Under the pieces are notes generated by a model that saw nothing but the letters and a program-made list of their open reading frames with translations, did no database searches and was not told the origin of the DNA. Both the position numbers and the translations under genes were made by a program. From contig NW_024738608.1 of assembly GCF_018991925.1 (NCBI RefSeq), forward strand, positions 3,519,905-3,583,904: a DNA stretch of 64,000 nt. The letters run 5' to 3'. The DNA comes from Homarus americanus. Its lineage: Eukaryota > Arthropoda > Malacostraca > Decapoda > Nephropidae. This document shows positions 1 to 10,852 of this stretch, piece by piece (the first letter of the stretch is position 1; each line of letters opens with the position of its first letter).

Positions 1-48
1 AAGTCTTTTAAACACCGTTCAGTAAGTCTTTTAAACACCGTTCAATAA
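1..48. repeat. 23-bp tandem repeat cut by window edge
   Basis: Two adjacent near-identical 23-bp units beginning AAGTCTTTTAAACACCGTTC. The array is cut by the start of the window, so its true length is unknown. Confidence 0.7.
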
Positions 49-600
49 GTAATTTATGCATCAATAATAAATAATATATAAAATAAAGGAACAATTTTAA
101 AATATCATTAGATAATAAAAAATAAAAATAAGAATAAAATAAAAGAAATAAAATAACACGAAGAAAAATACAGGTAAAAAATTATACATAAATGAAATAA
201 ATAAATAAAACTAGAAATATAAAATAACATGATGAAAATAATATAGATAATTAATAATAAACAATAATAAATACAAAAGAAATTAAATAAATATAATAAA
301 ATAATAAAAGGAATATAAAAACTATATAATGATGAGAAATAATATAATACTTCAATAAATATGAAAAATATATAAAGAAAACATAAAAGTAATTAAATAA
401 AGACGAGAAATTAAAAGAATAATAATAATAAAAACATCATTAAAAACAAACAAAATTCAACAAAAACATAACCAAATAAATAACATCAAAATTAACCCCA
501 AAACACCACCAAAAATAACAAAAACAATTACATAAAATCACAAAAAAATCGCCAATAATTACAGGAAAAAACAGAGAGCGGAGAGGCGGTGGCGGTGCCG
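49..600. other. AT-rich intergenic or intronic DNA
   Basis: A-rich sequence with scattered AATA and AAATAA runs and many stops in every frame. No splice-bounded open frame or mobile element was recognised. Confidence 0.6.
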
Positions 601-603
601 TTG

Positions 604-618
604 GGTTAGGTTAGGTTA
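604..618 (+). repeat. interstitial TTAGG run
   Basis: Two and a half units of GGTTA, the arthropod telomere pentamer. Confidence 0.7.
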
Positions 619-669
619 TTTTAATTCTCTAAGTTTATTTTTTATTATTTTAGTTTTATCTTAGAAATC

Positions 670-903
<234 letters not shown>

Positions 904-962
904 GAGGATTCACAATGTTGTCAACTGCTCTTGTGTTGTTTTGAGATGTTACCATAACAACG

Positions 963-1060
963 GTGCCTCCCACCCCCCTACAAAACAGCTTCCCCACCCC
1001 CACCTACAAACCCCACCCCCCACCCCCCCTACTGAAAGCCTTCCCCCCTAAGCTGCCCCG
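963..1060. other. C-rich tract
   Basis: Runs of CCCCCACC-type sequence between the AAT microsatellite and the next minisatellite. No gene seen. Confidence 0.6.
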
Positions 1061-1091
1061 CCAGTGTAAATTCTAAATAATACGCTTAGCT

Positions 1092-1490
1092 CAAATGTTT
1101 CTACTCTCACTCAACACACTCAAATGTTTCCTACTCTCACTCAACACACTCAAATGTTTCTTACTCTCACTCAACACACTCAAATGTTTCCTCCTCTCAC
1201 TCAACACACTCAAATGTTTCCTACTCTCACTCAACACACTCAAATGTTTCCTACTCTCACTCAACACACTCAAATGTTTCTTACTCTCACTCAACACACT
1301 CAAATGTTTCCTACTCTCACTCAACACACTCAAATGTTTCTGACTCTCACTCAACACACTCAAATGTTTCTTACTCTCACTCAACACACTCAAATGTTTC
1401 CTACTCTCACTCAACACACTCAAATGTTTCTTACTCTCACTCAACACACTCAAATGTTTCCTACTCTCACTCAACACACTCAAATGTTTC
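1092..1490. repeat. 30-bp minisatellite, 13 units
   Basis: The word CAAATGTTTC recurs at exact 30-bp steps (1121, 1151 and so on to 1481), preceded by ACTCTCACTCAACACACT. Units differ by one or two substitutions and have almost no indels. Because 30 is divisible by 3, frames stay open on both strands; the repeated peptides (LSVLSESRKH, QMFPTLTQHT) are not evidence of a gene. Confidence 0.95.
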
Positions 1491-1598
1491 CAATTATAAC
1501 TCTCACTATATCTTCATAATGGTGCCAGTGGTATCAGTTACAATGGTGTCAGAGGGACCCATTGCAATGGGACCAGAAGTAGTCATTACATTACACGA

Positions 1599-1630
1599 AC
1601 CTAACCTAACCTAACCTAACTTACCCTAAC
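1599..1630 (+). repeat. interstitial CCTAA run
   Basis: About four CCTAA units followed by degenerate ones, directly before the 33-bp minisatellite. Confidence 0.8.
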
Positions 1631-1635
1631 CAAGT

Positions 1636-2736
1636 GTGGGTCCCAGCTGTTACTCATGAGGTACTAGTGAGGGACCCAGCTAGTGAGGGTCCCAGCTGTT
1701 ACTCATGAGGTACTAGTGAGGGTCCCAGCTGTTACTCATGAGGTACTAGTGAGGGTCCCAGCTGTTACTCATGAGGAGGTACTAGTCAGGGTCCCAGCTG
1801 TTACTCATGAGAAGGCCACTAGTGAGGGGTCCCAGCTGTTACTCATGAGGTACTAGTGGGGTCCCAGCTGTTACTCATGAGGGTACTAGTGAGGGGTCCC
1901 AGCTGTTACTCATGAGGTACTAGTGAGGGGTTCAGCTATTCTCATGAGGTACTAGTGAGGGTCCAGCGGTTGCTCATGAAGTACTAGTGAGGGTCCAACT
2001 GCTACTCATGAGGGTACTAGTGAGGGTCCCAGCTGTTACTCATAAGGGTACTAGTCCAGGGTTGCAGCTGTTACTCATGAGGGTACTAGTGGGGTCCCAG
2101 CTGTAACTCATGGGGTACTAGTGAGGGGTTCAGCTATTACTCATGGGGTACTAGTCAGGGTTCCAGCGCTGTTACTCATGAGGTGCTAGTGAGGGACCCA
2201 GCTGTTACTCATGAGGTACTAGTGAGGGACCCAGCTGTTACTCATGAGGTACTGAGTGAGGGACCCAGCGGTACTCATGAGGTGCAGTGAGGTTAGCTGT
2301 TACTCATGAGGGTACTGATGAGGGACAGCTGTTGCTCATGAGGTACTGAGTGAGGGACAGCTGTTACTCATGAGGGTACTAGTGAGGGTCCCAACTGTTA
2401 CTCATGAGGGTACTGGTCAGGGACCCAGCTGTTACTCATGAGGTGCCTAATTGAGGACCCAGCTGTTACTCATGAGGTACTAGTGAGGGGTCCCAGCTGT
2501 TACTCATGAGGTACTAGTGAGGGTCCCAGCTGTTACTCATGAGGTACTAATGAGGGACCCAGCTGTTACTCATGAGGTACTAGTGAGGGACCCAGCTGTT
2601 ACTCATGAGGTACTAGTGAGGGTCCCAGCTGTTACTCATGAGGTACTAATGAGGGACCCAGCTGTTACTCATGAGGTACTAGTGAGGGACCCAGCTGTTA
2701 CTCATGAGGTACTAGTGAGGGACCCAGCTGTTACTC
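1636..2736. repeat. 33-bp minisatellite with many indels
   Basis: About 33 copies of a 33-bp unit that contains GTCCCAGCTGTTACTCATG and GAGGTACTAGTGAGG. Each full unit carries two perfect palindromes, CAGCTG and ACTAGT. The last 250 bp are clean; the middle has many small indels. Confidence 0.95.
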
Positions 2737-2759
2737 GGAAGTGGAAGATTACTCCTAAA

Positions 2760-2760
<1 letters not shown>

Positions 2761-2795
<35 letters not shown>

Positions 2796-2915
2796 TAGCA
2801 GAAGTTAGGAGACAAAATTACACTGAGACGCTACCTTAACTAGATATACTGAGACTCTACCTTAACTAGATATACTGAGACTCTACCTTAACTAGATGTA
2901 CTGAGACTCTACCTA
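2761..2915. repeat. (TC)n then 26-bp repeat
   Basis: A TC run (2763-2793) is followed by about 3.5 copies of a 26-bp unit containing ACTGAGACTCTACCTTAAC (2821-2912). Confidence 0.85.
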
Positions 2916-2939
2916 ACTCTACCAGGTGTAGTGACTACC

Positions 2940-3580
2940 AGGTGAAGTGAGCGGGCCGGGGGTGCGGTGAGCGGGCCGGGGTGCAGTGAAGCGGGCCGGG
3001 GTGCGGTGAGCGGGCCGGGGTGCGGTGAGCGGGCCACGAGGTGCGGTGAGCGGGCCGGTCGCGGTGAGCGGGTCGGGGAGTGCGGTGGCAGGCAGGCCAT
3101 GGGTGCGGTGAGCGGGCCGGGGTGCAGTGACGGGCCGGGGGTGCGGTGAGCGGGCCCGGGGTGCGGTGAGCGGGCCAGGGGTGCAGTGAGCGGGCAGGGG
3201 GTGCAGTGAGCGGGCCGGGGGTGCAGTGAGCAGGCCGAAGAGGGGTGCAGTGAGCAGGCCAGGTGCAGTGAGAGGGCCGGGGGTGCAGTGAGAGGGCCGG
3301 GGTGCAGTGAGAGGGCCGGGGTGCAGTGTAGAGAGGGCCGGGGGTGCAGTGGGGGGCCACGGGGGTGCAGTGGGGAAGGGCCGGGGGTGCAGTGAGAGGG
3401 CCGGGGGAGTGCAGTGAGCAGGCCGGGGGGTGCAGTAGGCAGGCCGAAGATTACAGTGAGCGGGCCGGGGTGCAGTGTGCGGGCCGGGGGTGCAGTGAGC
3501 GGGCCGGGGAATTGCAGTGAGAGGGACGGGGGTGCAGTGAGAGGGACGGGGGTGCAGTGAGAGGGACGGGGGTGCAGCTG
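2940..3580. repeat. GC-rich 19-21 bp minisatellite
   Basis: About 32 units of GGGCCGGGGTGCAGTGAGC and variants. It is G-rich on the plus strand and CpG-containing, in contrast to the AT-rich surroundings. Open frames on the minus strand are proline/histidine repeats and not genes. Confidence 0.95.
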
Positions 3581-3630
3581 ATGATGTTTGATGTTTTTGT
3601 TATGTTTTACGTATAGTTTGGTCAACAGTA

Positions 3631-3702
3631 TATCCTATCCTATCCTATCCAATCCTATCCAATCCTATCCTATCCTATCCTAACCTAACCTAACCTAACC
3701 TT
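3631..3702 (+). repeat. (CCTAT)n passing into (CCTAA)n
   Basis: Ten ATCCT units, two with ATCCA, run directly into five CCTAA units. The two words differ by one base, so the tract looks like a telomere-type run in which one variant has spread. Confidence 0.9.
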
Positions 3703-3816
3703 CAATCATAGGTTGGATGGATATATGAGCAATAGGGGTTGGGTGTAAACGGGACTGCCCAATATGAGCCAATGGGCCCACTGCAGTTTCCTCCATTCTT
3801 ATGTATTTATGTTCTT
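3703..3816 (+). repeat. interspersed repeat 3' end, decapod-like
   Basis: Non-tandem segment containing GGGACTGCCCAATATGAG, then GGGCCCACTGCAGTTTCC, ending in a TTCTTATG-type tail and a CCTAA run. I recall very similar segments as a common interspersed repeat in decapod DNA, but cannot name the family. A unique sequence is the alternative. Confidence 0.45.
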
Positions 3817-3851
3817 AACCTAACCTAACCTAACCTAACCTAACCTAACCC
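3815..3851 (+). repeat. interstitial CCTAA run
   Basis: Seven consecutive CCTAA units after the interspersed repeat, with a degenerate echo at 3885-3930. Confidence 0.9.
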
Positions 3852-3989
3852 AACCCATCATAAGGTAGATAAAACAGCATAATTTAAATTTAACCTGGCC
3901 TAACTTATCATAAGGTAACCTAACCTAGGTCTTAGTTTAAAATGTATCAACTGTCAGGGTTCATTTTGTAAATACTGTACTTGAGAGAC

Positions 3990-4235
3990 CATTATTCAGT
4001 CAGTCAGTCAGTTAACCAGTTAGCACAATCAGTTAACCAGTCATTCATCCAGTCAACCAGTCAGTCAGTCAGTAAGTCAGTCAGTCAACCAGTTAGCACA
4101 ATCAGTTAATCAGTCAGTCATCCAGTGAGTCAACCAGTCAGCACAATCAGTTAATCAGTCAGTCAGTTAATCAGTCAGTCAGTTAATCAGTCAGTCAGTC
4201 ATCCAGTCAGTCAGTCATCCAGTTAGTCAGTCGCT
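3990..4235. repeat. (CAGT)n compound array
   Basis: CAGT tetramers interrupted by TTAACCAGTTAGCACAATCA blocks, giving a loose higher-order pattern. Confidence 0.9.
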
Positions 4236-4316
4236 CAGAGCGTTTAACCATCACAGGTAAACACCAGAAGATAAGATTACCTCAGGACAAAACAACAAAC
4301 ATACACACACACTTAC

Positions 4317-4401
4317 CTTTGCCATGAACTGTGTTGTGGTAGCCGAGTGCCAGAGTGAGTGCCGACAGTGCCCACATGGCAACCCTCTCTTGAACTGTCA
4401 T
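4317..4401 (-). CDS. candidate first coding exon, signal peptide
   Basis: Seen: reading from 4401 down, an ATG in good context (CAACCATGA) opens 28 codons plus one base, then the exon stops at a consensus donor (AAAG|GTAAGTGTG, donor at 4311-4316). The peptide begins MTVQERVAMWALSALTLALG and goes on YHNTVHGK: a short start, a hydrophobic core of about 12 residues (MWALSALTLALG) and small or polar residues after it. This is the shape of a secretory signal peptide, with a possible cleavage after the HNTVHG part. A second Met at codon 9 would give a shorter leader. The phase-1 donor right after the leader is common in secreted or membrane proteins. Inferred: first exon of a gene running leftwards out of the window, since only minisatellites follow before position 1. 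The mature protein is not visible and the product is unknown. The 5' leader contains a (CAACCA)-like repeat. Confidence 0.5.
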
Positions 4402-4459
4402 GGTTGTGGTTGTTGTGGTTGTTGTGGTTGTTGTGGTTGTTGTGGTTGTTGTGGTTGTT
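4402..4459. repeat. (GTTGTG)n hexamer repeat
   Basis: About ten GGTTGT/TGTGGT units directly upstream of the candidate start codon at 4401. If that exon is real, the repeat lies in its 5' untranslated leader. Confidence 0.9.
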
Positions 4460-5215
4460 ACACAGTATAATTAATTTCGACTTTTTTCACTTATTTTTTT
4501 TCTTAGTTTTATTTCATTGTTTTTTTCTGTGTTTGTTTTTTCTTTTATTTATCTATCTTATTTTCACGACATTTAACTTTAATTTACTTGATTTTCTTAT
4601 TTCAATTTTCCTTATACTTTTTCACTTATTTCCATATGTTTGTATTTTTTTTTACTCCATTTTCCTGTTTAATATTGAGCAAAACGACACAAACACTGTG
4701 GTTAACTAAACAGAGTAGTGAGAGTGGTGGTAGTAACGATGCTGGTAGTAGTGGTAGTCGCAAATCACCTCACATAAACAGCTATCACAGTTTAAGTTGT
4801 GGTAGGTGTGGTAATAACGCTTGGAATACTCTAGAACACCGGGGTAATAATAATAGTGGTAGTTTCAATGGTGGTAGTGAAGGTTAGTAGTTGTGGTTTA
4901 AGAGCGTTCAATAGTACTCTTAACCACCTCTTTTTTCCTCTTTCCTTCTTCTTCTTCTTCTTCTTCCTCCTCCTCCTCCTTCTCCAACAAGGCTGTACAA
5001 AGAGGCTTAGTGCTATTGACAAACCTCCTTTATTCGGGGGGCCAGGCGTGTTCCACTACCGGTCACCGCAGATCTGCTTACCGCCGCCACCCGACTCTAT
5101 ACACCAGTTTTCCGTCCGTTCGCCCGTCTCTTCTCCCCGAACCTCCTCTCTCTGCTTTCTCCGCTAATCGATTTTTATTTAATTTAGCACAGATTTTTTT
5201 CCCCCCCTCGTAGTT
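4460..5215. other. T-rich DNA with (TTC)n(TCC)n tract
   Basis: T-rich sequence to 4700, a GGTAGT-rich part (4720-4880) and a TTC/TCC tract at 4925-4988. A more GC-rich patch at 5040-5170 contains a possible minus-strand donor (GGCGGCG|GTAAGC, about 5077-5082). It may be leader or promoter DNA of the 4317-4401 exon, but no TATA or initiator stands out. Confidence 0.35.
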
Positions 5216-5219
5216 TATA

Positions 5220-6690
5220 GTTCACAGATCGATTTTCTTGGCACAGATTTCGGTGTACAGATTTTGGGTTAACTTTAGAGCAGATTAGTTGGGTGTTTGT
5301 CGGTATATTTTTTGTAGGTGGTTCACTGATCGATTTCTATTTTGGGTTTAAGTTGAGCACAGATTTTTTTTCTTTCTTAGTGTTATGTTTCCTTTATGTT
5401 CATTGGTTGATTTTGGTGTCAACGTAGATTTCGTTTCGTATCGTTCACTTTGATGTTAGTCGTTGATTTTTGGGAATGACGGTAACACATATTTTTCTTT
5501 TATTTCGTAATATTTACCTTAATTTCACGGACCGATTTTATTTATTTAATTATTTATTATTATTATTATTATTAGGGGGGGGGGGGCAAGGACGAATTTT
5601 CGTTCTAACAACAAAATATCGCCCTTGGATTACTATTGTTCACTACTATACGGGTCTATACAGGTGTACACGGGTTCACATAAGTACACAGAGAGCCACG
5701 AACGTACACACGGGGGTACACACACACACACACAGGTCAGCACAGATCCACACTGACTGATTGCTAGGTTTCGTTTCACACAAGAACTGGTGCCGTCAGT
5801 CTCAACACGGTCTCAGTGGTCGGGTTTCGTTTGTCTCACTGATTCGGTACCATAGCTCGACACTCACACAAGATCACTTTAGTAGTCTTGATGTTTGTTT
5901 ACTATTGTGTCGGTGATTCGTATTCTGGCTTCGGTAAGTATGGGGTTCGTTGGTTTGTTTGTTCAAGTCCCTGGGTTCGAATCTCTACAAATGGAACTGA
6001 TTCGAACTCTGGGATTGGTTAGTATGATGCTGGTCTGTCTATTTTATTTTATTTTCAGGTTTGAATCTATACAAGTAAAAATGATTCGAATCTTTTGCTT
6101 CAGTGGTCAAGTGAAACAGTTTTGTTTAAGAGGATTTGTCTATCTCAATCCGATTTCATTGTACAGATTTCTTCTATCCTAAATCCTCCTTTCTGTATAA
6201 TATAAAATCGATTTCAATCTTTAAAAATCTGGGTTTCGTCAACACAATCTATACGACACTCAAGAGATAATACTGGTTTCGATGACAAAGAATCTGTGTT
6301 TGGAGTTTCAGTGATCAGTCAATGGTTTCACTATCACAGGAATCGGTGTTCTCACTTCTTTTGTTTTCATTTATGGGAATTAAGGTTTCGTTTTCATTGC
6401 CCCAGTCTGGTTTCGATGTTCTGAATTCTTTGGTTTGGGGGATCGATCATTTGGCCTCGATACCACTGGTTTGTTTTCAAGACTGGTACTTAGAAACCAA
6501 AGACGGTCTCACTTGTATTCACTGATTTGGTTTCACTAACATAAGCACACTAAATGTTCTCAGTCCTTTGGTTTCAGTGATCAGTCTCTGGGTTTCAGTG
6601 ATCAGTCTCTGGCTATGATGATCAATCTCGTATCTCAGTGATCAGTTCTCTGGTTTCGCTGATCACCACACTGGTCTCGCTGGGGGAGGA
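5220..6690. repeat. old, degenerate dispersed-word repeat
   Basis: Imperfect words such as GATCGATTTC, GATTCGAATCT and TGGTTTCAGTGATCAGTC recur irregularly, becoming a recognisable 20-25 bp tandem at 6560-6690. The pattern suggests an ancient, decayed satellite. The 95-codon frame at 5895-6182 inside it looks like repeat sequence, not a gene. Confidence 0.5.
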
Positions 6691-6713
6691 GGTGGAGGAG
6701 GCAGCAGCGGGCA

Positions 6714-6865
6714 ACACACACACAGGTAAGTCTCCCTCTAGCACCTGAACGTCACACCTGGCGGGCCGCGTCACACACACACAGGTAAGTCTCCCACTAG
6801 CACCTGAACGTCACACCTGGCGGGCGGCGTCACACACACACAGGTAAGTCTCCCTCCTGCGGCCC
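6714..6865 (+). repeat. 59-bp triplication carrying splice donors
   Basis: Three copies at exactly 59-bp spacing. Each starts with CACACACACAG|GTAAGTCTC, so a perfect donor (CAG|GTAAGT) occurs at 6726, 6785 and 6844. The rest of the unit includes GCACCTGAACGTCACACCTG. A plus-strand exon could end at any of the three. Confidence 0.85.
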
Positions 6866-7033
6866 TCACTATCACCGTGATTGATGGATGACACCGGGAA
6901 ATAACCCACAAAAGTCGTGGTTAAGGTGTGGTTACCGTCCCGTCCCCTGGTGACGTCGCCATAGGAGATAAGGCGAGGCGATCCGTCCGTAGTGAGGCTC
7001 CAGAGTCCCTCCCGTCCTTGGGTGGCTGTCTGT
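6817..7033 (-). CDS. candidate internal coding exon, unknown
   Basis: Seen: on the minus strand a good acceptor (TCTTTCTTTGCAG, ending at 7034) opens a 217-base exon with one open frame of 72 codons, ending at CGCCAG|GTGTGA. The peptide includes QGREGLWSLTTDGSPRLISY, then GDVTRGRDGNHTLTTTFVGY and FPVSSINHGDSEG. Its mixed composition is unlike repeat translations, and it has one N-glycosylation sequon (NHT). An alternative donor lies at GGGACG|GTAACC near 6934. The last third overlaps the 59-bp triplication, where the opposite strand carries strong donors, so the shorter form or a plus-strand gene is possible. It lies upstream of the 4317-4401 exon on the same strand, but that exon has its own start codon, so the two need not belong together. 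No family recognised. Confidence 0.35.
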
Positions 7034-7062
7034 CTGCAAAGAAAGAGAAGGAAATAATTCAT

Positions 7063-7600
7063 GAGTGAACTGTCTTGGAGACCTGATGTATGATTCAGTC
7101 TGTCAGTGATTCAAAAACGAATCTCCGGTGAATCTTGTTTTTTTTTTCATTTTAATTTAATCTTTATTTTTTCGCCTAGAGTCAAATTTTAATCTGATTT
7201 TAAATATTAATCTTTATATTTTTTTATCCAATTTTTCGTCGTCCTGAGTAAAACATTAAGGTCATCCTGGATATAATTGTTTATGACTTAATCAAATATT
7301 TATATAGTTGTTCAGATAAACTTAAAGGTTACACATTCCTTAGGTAGTAGGCAGCTACCAAACAGGGAGGTACTACTGCCTGGGAAGATATTGGAAGCAT
7401 AATGTGTTGTCTATGGTAGACCCTGCTGCCATATGGCATCACGAAAATTGTGACCAAGTCCCAGGTTGCTGATCCGACTTTCTGCCTCATTTACACACTT
7501 TGCAGGGTCTCAATTGCTTCTCGTATTATTGACAACACAACATTCATATATCGTTTTTCACTATTGATCTTTGTTTCATTTTTGTATTTCTTTATGGTTC
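7063..7600. other. AT-rich DNA with possible interspersed repeat
   Basis: AT-rich to 7335. The segment 7340-7520 (GTAGGCAGCTACCAAACAGG onward, with CCTGCTGCCATATGGCATCA) is compositionally distinct and resembles crustacean interspersed repeats as I recall them. Family not identified. Confidence 0.3.
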
Positions 7601-7605
7601 TTTAT

Positions 7606-7694
7606 TATTATTATTATTATTATTATTAGTGTTGTTATTGTTATTATTATTTTATTTTTTATTTTTTATTATAAATTTTATTTACTATGAACTA

Positions 7695-7726
<32 letters not shown>

Positions 7727-7730
7727 ATTT
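7606..7730. repeat. (TTA)n microsatellites
   Basis: Two TTA tracts (7606-7660 interrupted, 7694-7725 clean) separated by T-rich DNA. A GC-rich non-tandem piece with GTGGGTCAGTGACCTGTG follows to 7800 and may be a short interspersed element. Confidence 0.85.
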
Positions 7731-7844
7731 TCGCCCCCCAGGCCCCGATGTGGGTCAGTGACCTGTGCCCGGGTGGGCTAATCCCCATAAATAAAAAGAA
7801 AAAGTCACCTTATTACACCTGATGATTAAAGACCGGAGAATTTC

Positions 7845-7980
7845 ACCTAACCTAACCTAGCCTAACCAACCAACCCTAACCAAACCAACCCTAGCCTAAC
7901 CCTAACCAAACCAACCCTAGCCTAACCCTAACCTAACCAAACCTAACCTAACCAAACCTAACCTAACCAAACCAAACCCC
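7845..7980 (+). repeat. degenerate CCTAA tract
   Basis: CCTAA mixed with CCTAG, CCAAC and CCAAA units over about 135 bp: a decayed telomere-type run. Confidence 0.85.
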
Positions 7981-8298
7981 TCAAATAGCGTTATAAGGTG
8001 TTCTTATCACCAGGTAAAATAAACTAGGGTGTCTAATCATCAGGTGAGACAATTATTCTTTTAAAGACAAACAAAATACCATTGACCAGCTCGACAATTT
8101 TACGCTGACTTTTATATTTGATTTTAATTTACGGAAAAAATATATATAAATTAACTGTGAAAAAAAAATAATAGAGTATCATTTTCTATTTGTGTATAAA
8201 ATTTTTCTGGGTGATTTTTTAATGGGAGAAAAATTTTAGTGAGTCATCTTAGGTTTATATAGAAATGTATATATAAGGGAAATGTGTATGTTTATATA

Positions 8299-8443
8299 TG
8301 TGTGTGTGTGTGTGTGTGTGTAATGAAGACCTTTTTAGTGTGTATATGGAATCAAATATCAACTTTCAAACCCCTGTAATTAAGGAAGAAATTCGCTTAG
8401 GCTTTAAAAAGGTTGAAAGTTGACATGACACTAATTTTTAGCT

Positions 8444-8504
<61 letters not shown>
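8299..8504. repeat. (TG)n and (CA)n around a spacer
   Basis: A TG run (8299-8321) and a 60-bp CA run (8445-8504) are complementary and face each other across about 120 bp, so they could pair in a large hairpin. Confidence 0.9.
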
Positions 8505-8505
<1 letters not shown>

Positions 8506-9960
8506 TAATTTCCCCCCAAGAAATACAGTTTAAAAAACAAAATTTAAAAATAGCTGCATGAAAGTTTGGACGTAAAAGTATTTCAACTAAGGAAAATATA
8601 TAATGTATTTACCAAGTTAATTGTGTGAAGGAAAAATTGAATATACATAATAAGGAATTTTTTAGGAGGAATTAATATGAAATTATTAAGAAAATTATGT
8701 AAAAAAAATAAATCGATTTTTTTTTACAAATTAGTCAAAAAAATATTTATAAATTACTAAAAATGTACAAGATTATTATAAAATGAATGTAGAATTATTA
8801 AAACTATATTGTAAAGTACAGATATAAAGAGCTATATGCTGCTGTATAACAACACTATGTCTGAATAACACAACATAATAAAGATGAAATAACATAAATA
8901 AATAAACATAAACATGAAATAACACTGTATGAACATTAGGTCAACACAGTGATAGTTGTGGTAGTGACGATACTTCTCAACATGAGGTGCACAGGCTGTA
9001 AACAATCCCTGTACTGAACATGTCCGCTACCAATAAGTATTTGTAATGTGTATACCGTAGGCACTTATACGTATAATTATAGCCTTTTGTATTAAATTCG
9101 GTCAATTTTATTAATAATACCAACAAATGTTTGATAACAGGTCCATAAAGTGATGGTGAGCTGTGGTAGTGAGGAACATGATAGCATATAGCCAGTGACT
9201 TGGCTTTGCCGGTACAGTCGGCTTTAGATCTGCTCAAATTATTTTTCCCAAATACACCTTGTTAACTATCGGGTGTATCTTATGACCTGTAGTGTTGCCT
9301 CCTCTTGATCCCTGGCACACAGCCTCAGATTTATTTTATTTATTTTCCCTGGCAATCTGAGGGACACAAGCTTCAAAACCGCCAGCTTTAAGGGAACACC
9401 GTATGTTAAAATATCACAGAATGATATAAAAAATATAGAATTATTAAAAATATATAATTTATAGAACTATACAGTGTTCTGTGTCACATCTCCTTAAAAT
9501 ATACAATTAATAACAAAAGAAAATCAATTAGAAAGTTTCTGAGCGGGAGAAAGGAAGGATGGAGATTATGTTATTACGTTATAAAACAAGTAAAATGCCT
9601 CGTGTAATATGTCATTGAAACAAATAAAATAACAAAAGTGAAATATATAAAAAATCTGACATTTTTTTCAATAAAATTATTAATCCCAGAAAAAAAATAT
9701 AGATTAAAAAAGTAAATCGTAATTGTAAAAGCAGCAAAAATAAATAAATAATCTAAATATAAAAGTTTCCAATAAAAAATAAATCACATTAATATTTAAA
9801 ACAAAATTAATTAAATTATAAATTATCTTATCCAGAAAAAATCAATTCAAGATGAGTTTTTAATTTTCTTAGTTTTAAATAACATAAGGAGTCGTAGTTA
9901 CCATAGCAACCAACAGTGCCTGACATAAACCCTTTACCATGTAATGATAAACCTTACGAA
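8505..9960. other. AT-rich DNA, no gene found
   Basis: Long AT-rich stretch with poly-A and poly-T runs. An 86-codon minus frame at 8977-9237 has no splice context and AT-driven composition, so it is not called. Confidence 0.6.
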
Positions 9961-9964
9961 TCCA

Positions 9965-10720
9965 ACGCCAGACTAACGTTCGCCCGCTCTACCTACACCT
10001 CTTGATAAAAAAAATCTTCGCCAGACTAACGTTCGCCCGCTCTACACACTCTCGATAGAAATAAACCTTCGCCAGACTAACGTTCGCCTGCTCTACCTAC
10101 ACCTCTCGATAAAAAATCTTCGCCAGACAACGTTCGCCCGCTCTACCTACACCTCTTGATAAAAAATCTTCGCCAGACTGACGTTCGCCCTGCTCTACCT
10201 ACACCTCTCGATAAAAAAATCTTCGCCAGACTAACGTTCGCCTGCTCTACCTACACCTCTTGATAGAAATAAAACCTTCGCCAGACTAACGTTCGCCTGC
10301 TCTACCTACACCTCTCGATAAAAATATCTTCGCCAGACTAATGTTCGCCCGCTCTACCTACACACTCTCGATAAAAAAAATCTTCGCCAGACTAATAACG
10401 TTCGCCTGCTCTACCTACACCTCTTGATAGAAATAAAACCTTCGCCAGACTAACGTTCGCCTGCTCTACCTACACCTCTTGATAAAAAAAATCTTCGCCA
10501 GACTAACGTTCGCCTGCTCTACCTACACCTCTCGATAAAAAAAATCTTCGCCAGACTAACGTTCGCCCACTCTACCTACACCTCTTGATAAAAAAATCTT
10601 CGCCAGACTAACGTTCGCCCGCTCTACCTACACCTCTCGATAAAAAAAATCTTCGCCAGACTAACGTTCGCCCGCTCTACCTACAAGAACACCTCTCGAC
10701 AGCATAAAACCTTCGCCAGA
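9965..10720. repeat. 50-56 bp minisatellite, about 15 units
   Basis: Units start CGCCAGACTAACGTTCGCC, continue CTCTACCTACACCTCTCG and end in a variable A-run plus TCTT. Copy length varies through the A-run. The conserved half is related to single-copy sequence at 46210-46258 (reverse strand) and 20306-20330. Confidence 0.95.
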
Positions 10721-10726
10721 CTAAGG

Positions 10727-10801
10727 ATGGCTCGCCTTCTGCCAGCAGCGGCGCTCGTTTACGCTCAGCAGGACACAGTGAGGGTAATGCCATCAGTGTA
10801 A
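10727..10801 (+). CDS. small open frame, leader-like
   Basis: Directly after the last minisatellite unit, an ATG (AAGGATGG context, A at -3 and G at +4) opens a 24-codon frame, MARLLPAAALVYAQQDTVRV followed by MPSV and a stop. The first 13 residues look like a short signal peptide (LLPAAALVYA). There is a weak donor-like AGG|GTAATG inside. It may be chance or the first exon of something larger; no downstream exon was found because T/G-rich repeats follow. Confidence 0.2.
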   Translation: MARLLPAAALVYAQQDTVRVMPSV

Positions 10802-10852
10802 TGTTCCTCAATAACTTATGCATATATTTCTTCAGTACAGTTCGTGTCTTTG

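Noticed and set aside
1091..1519. Regular 30-bp repeats that might suggest a repeat protein or CRISPR
   Set aside because: Units are contiguous without spacers, so not CRISPR; both strands are equally open, and no start or splice structure surrounds them.
5895..6182. 95-codon hydrophobic plus frame
   Set aside because: Made of the degenerate GATTCGAATCT words of the 5.2-6.7 kb repeat; contains a donor-like CTTCG|GTAAGTAT at 5935 but no matching coding signal.
8977..9237. 86-codon minus frame
   Set aside because: AT-driven composition, no good start or splice context, no resemblance to a family.
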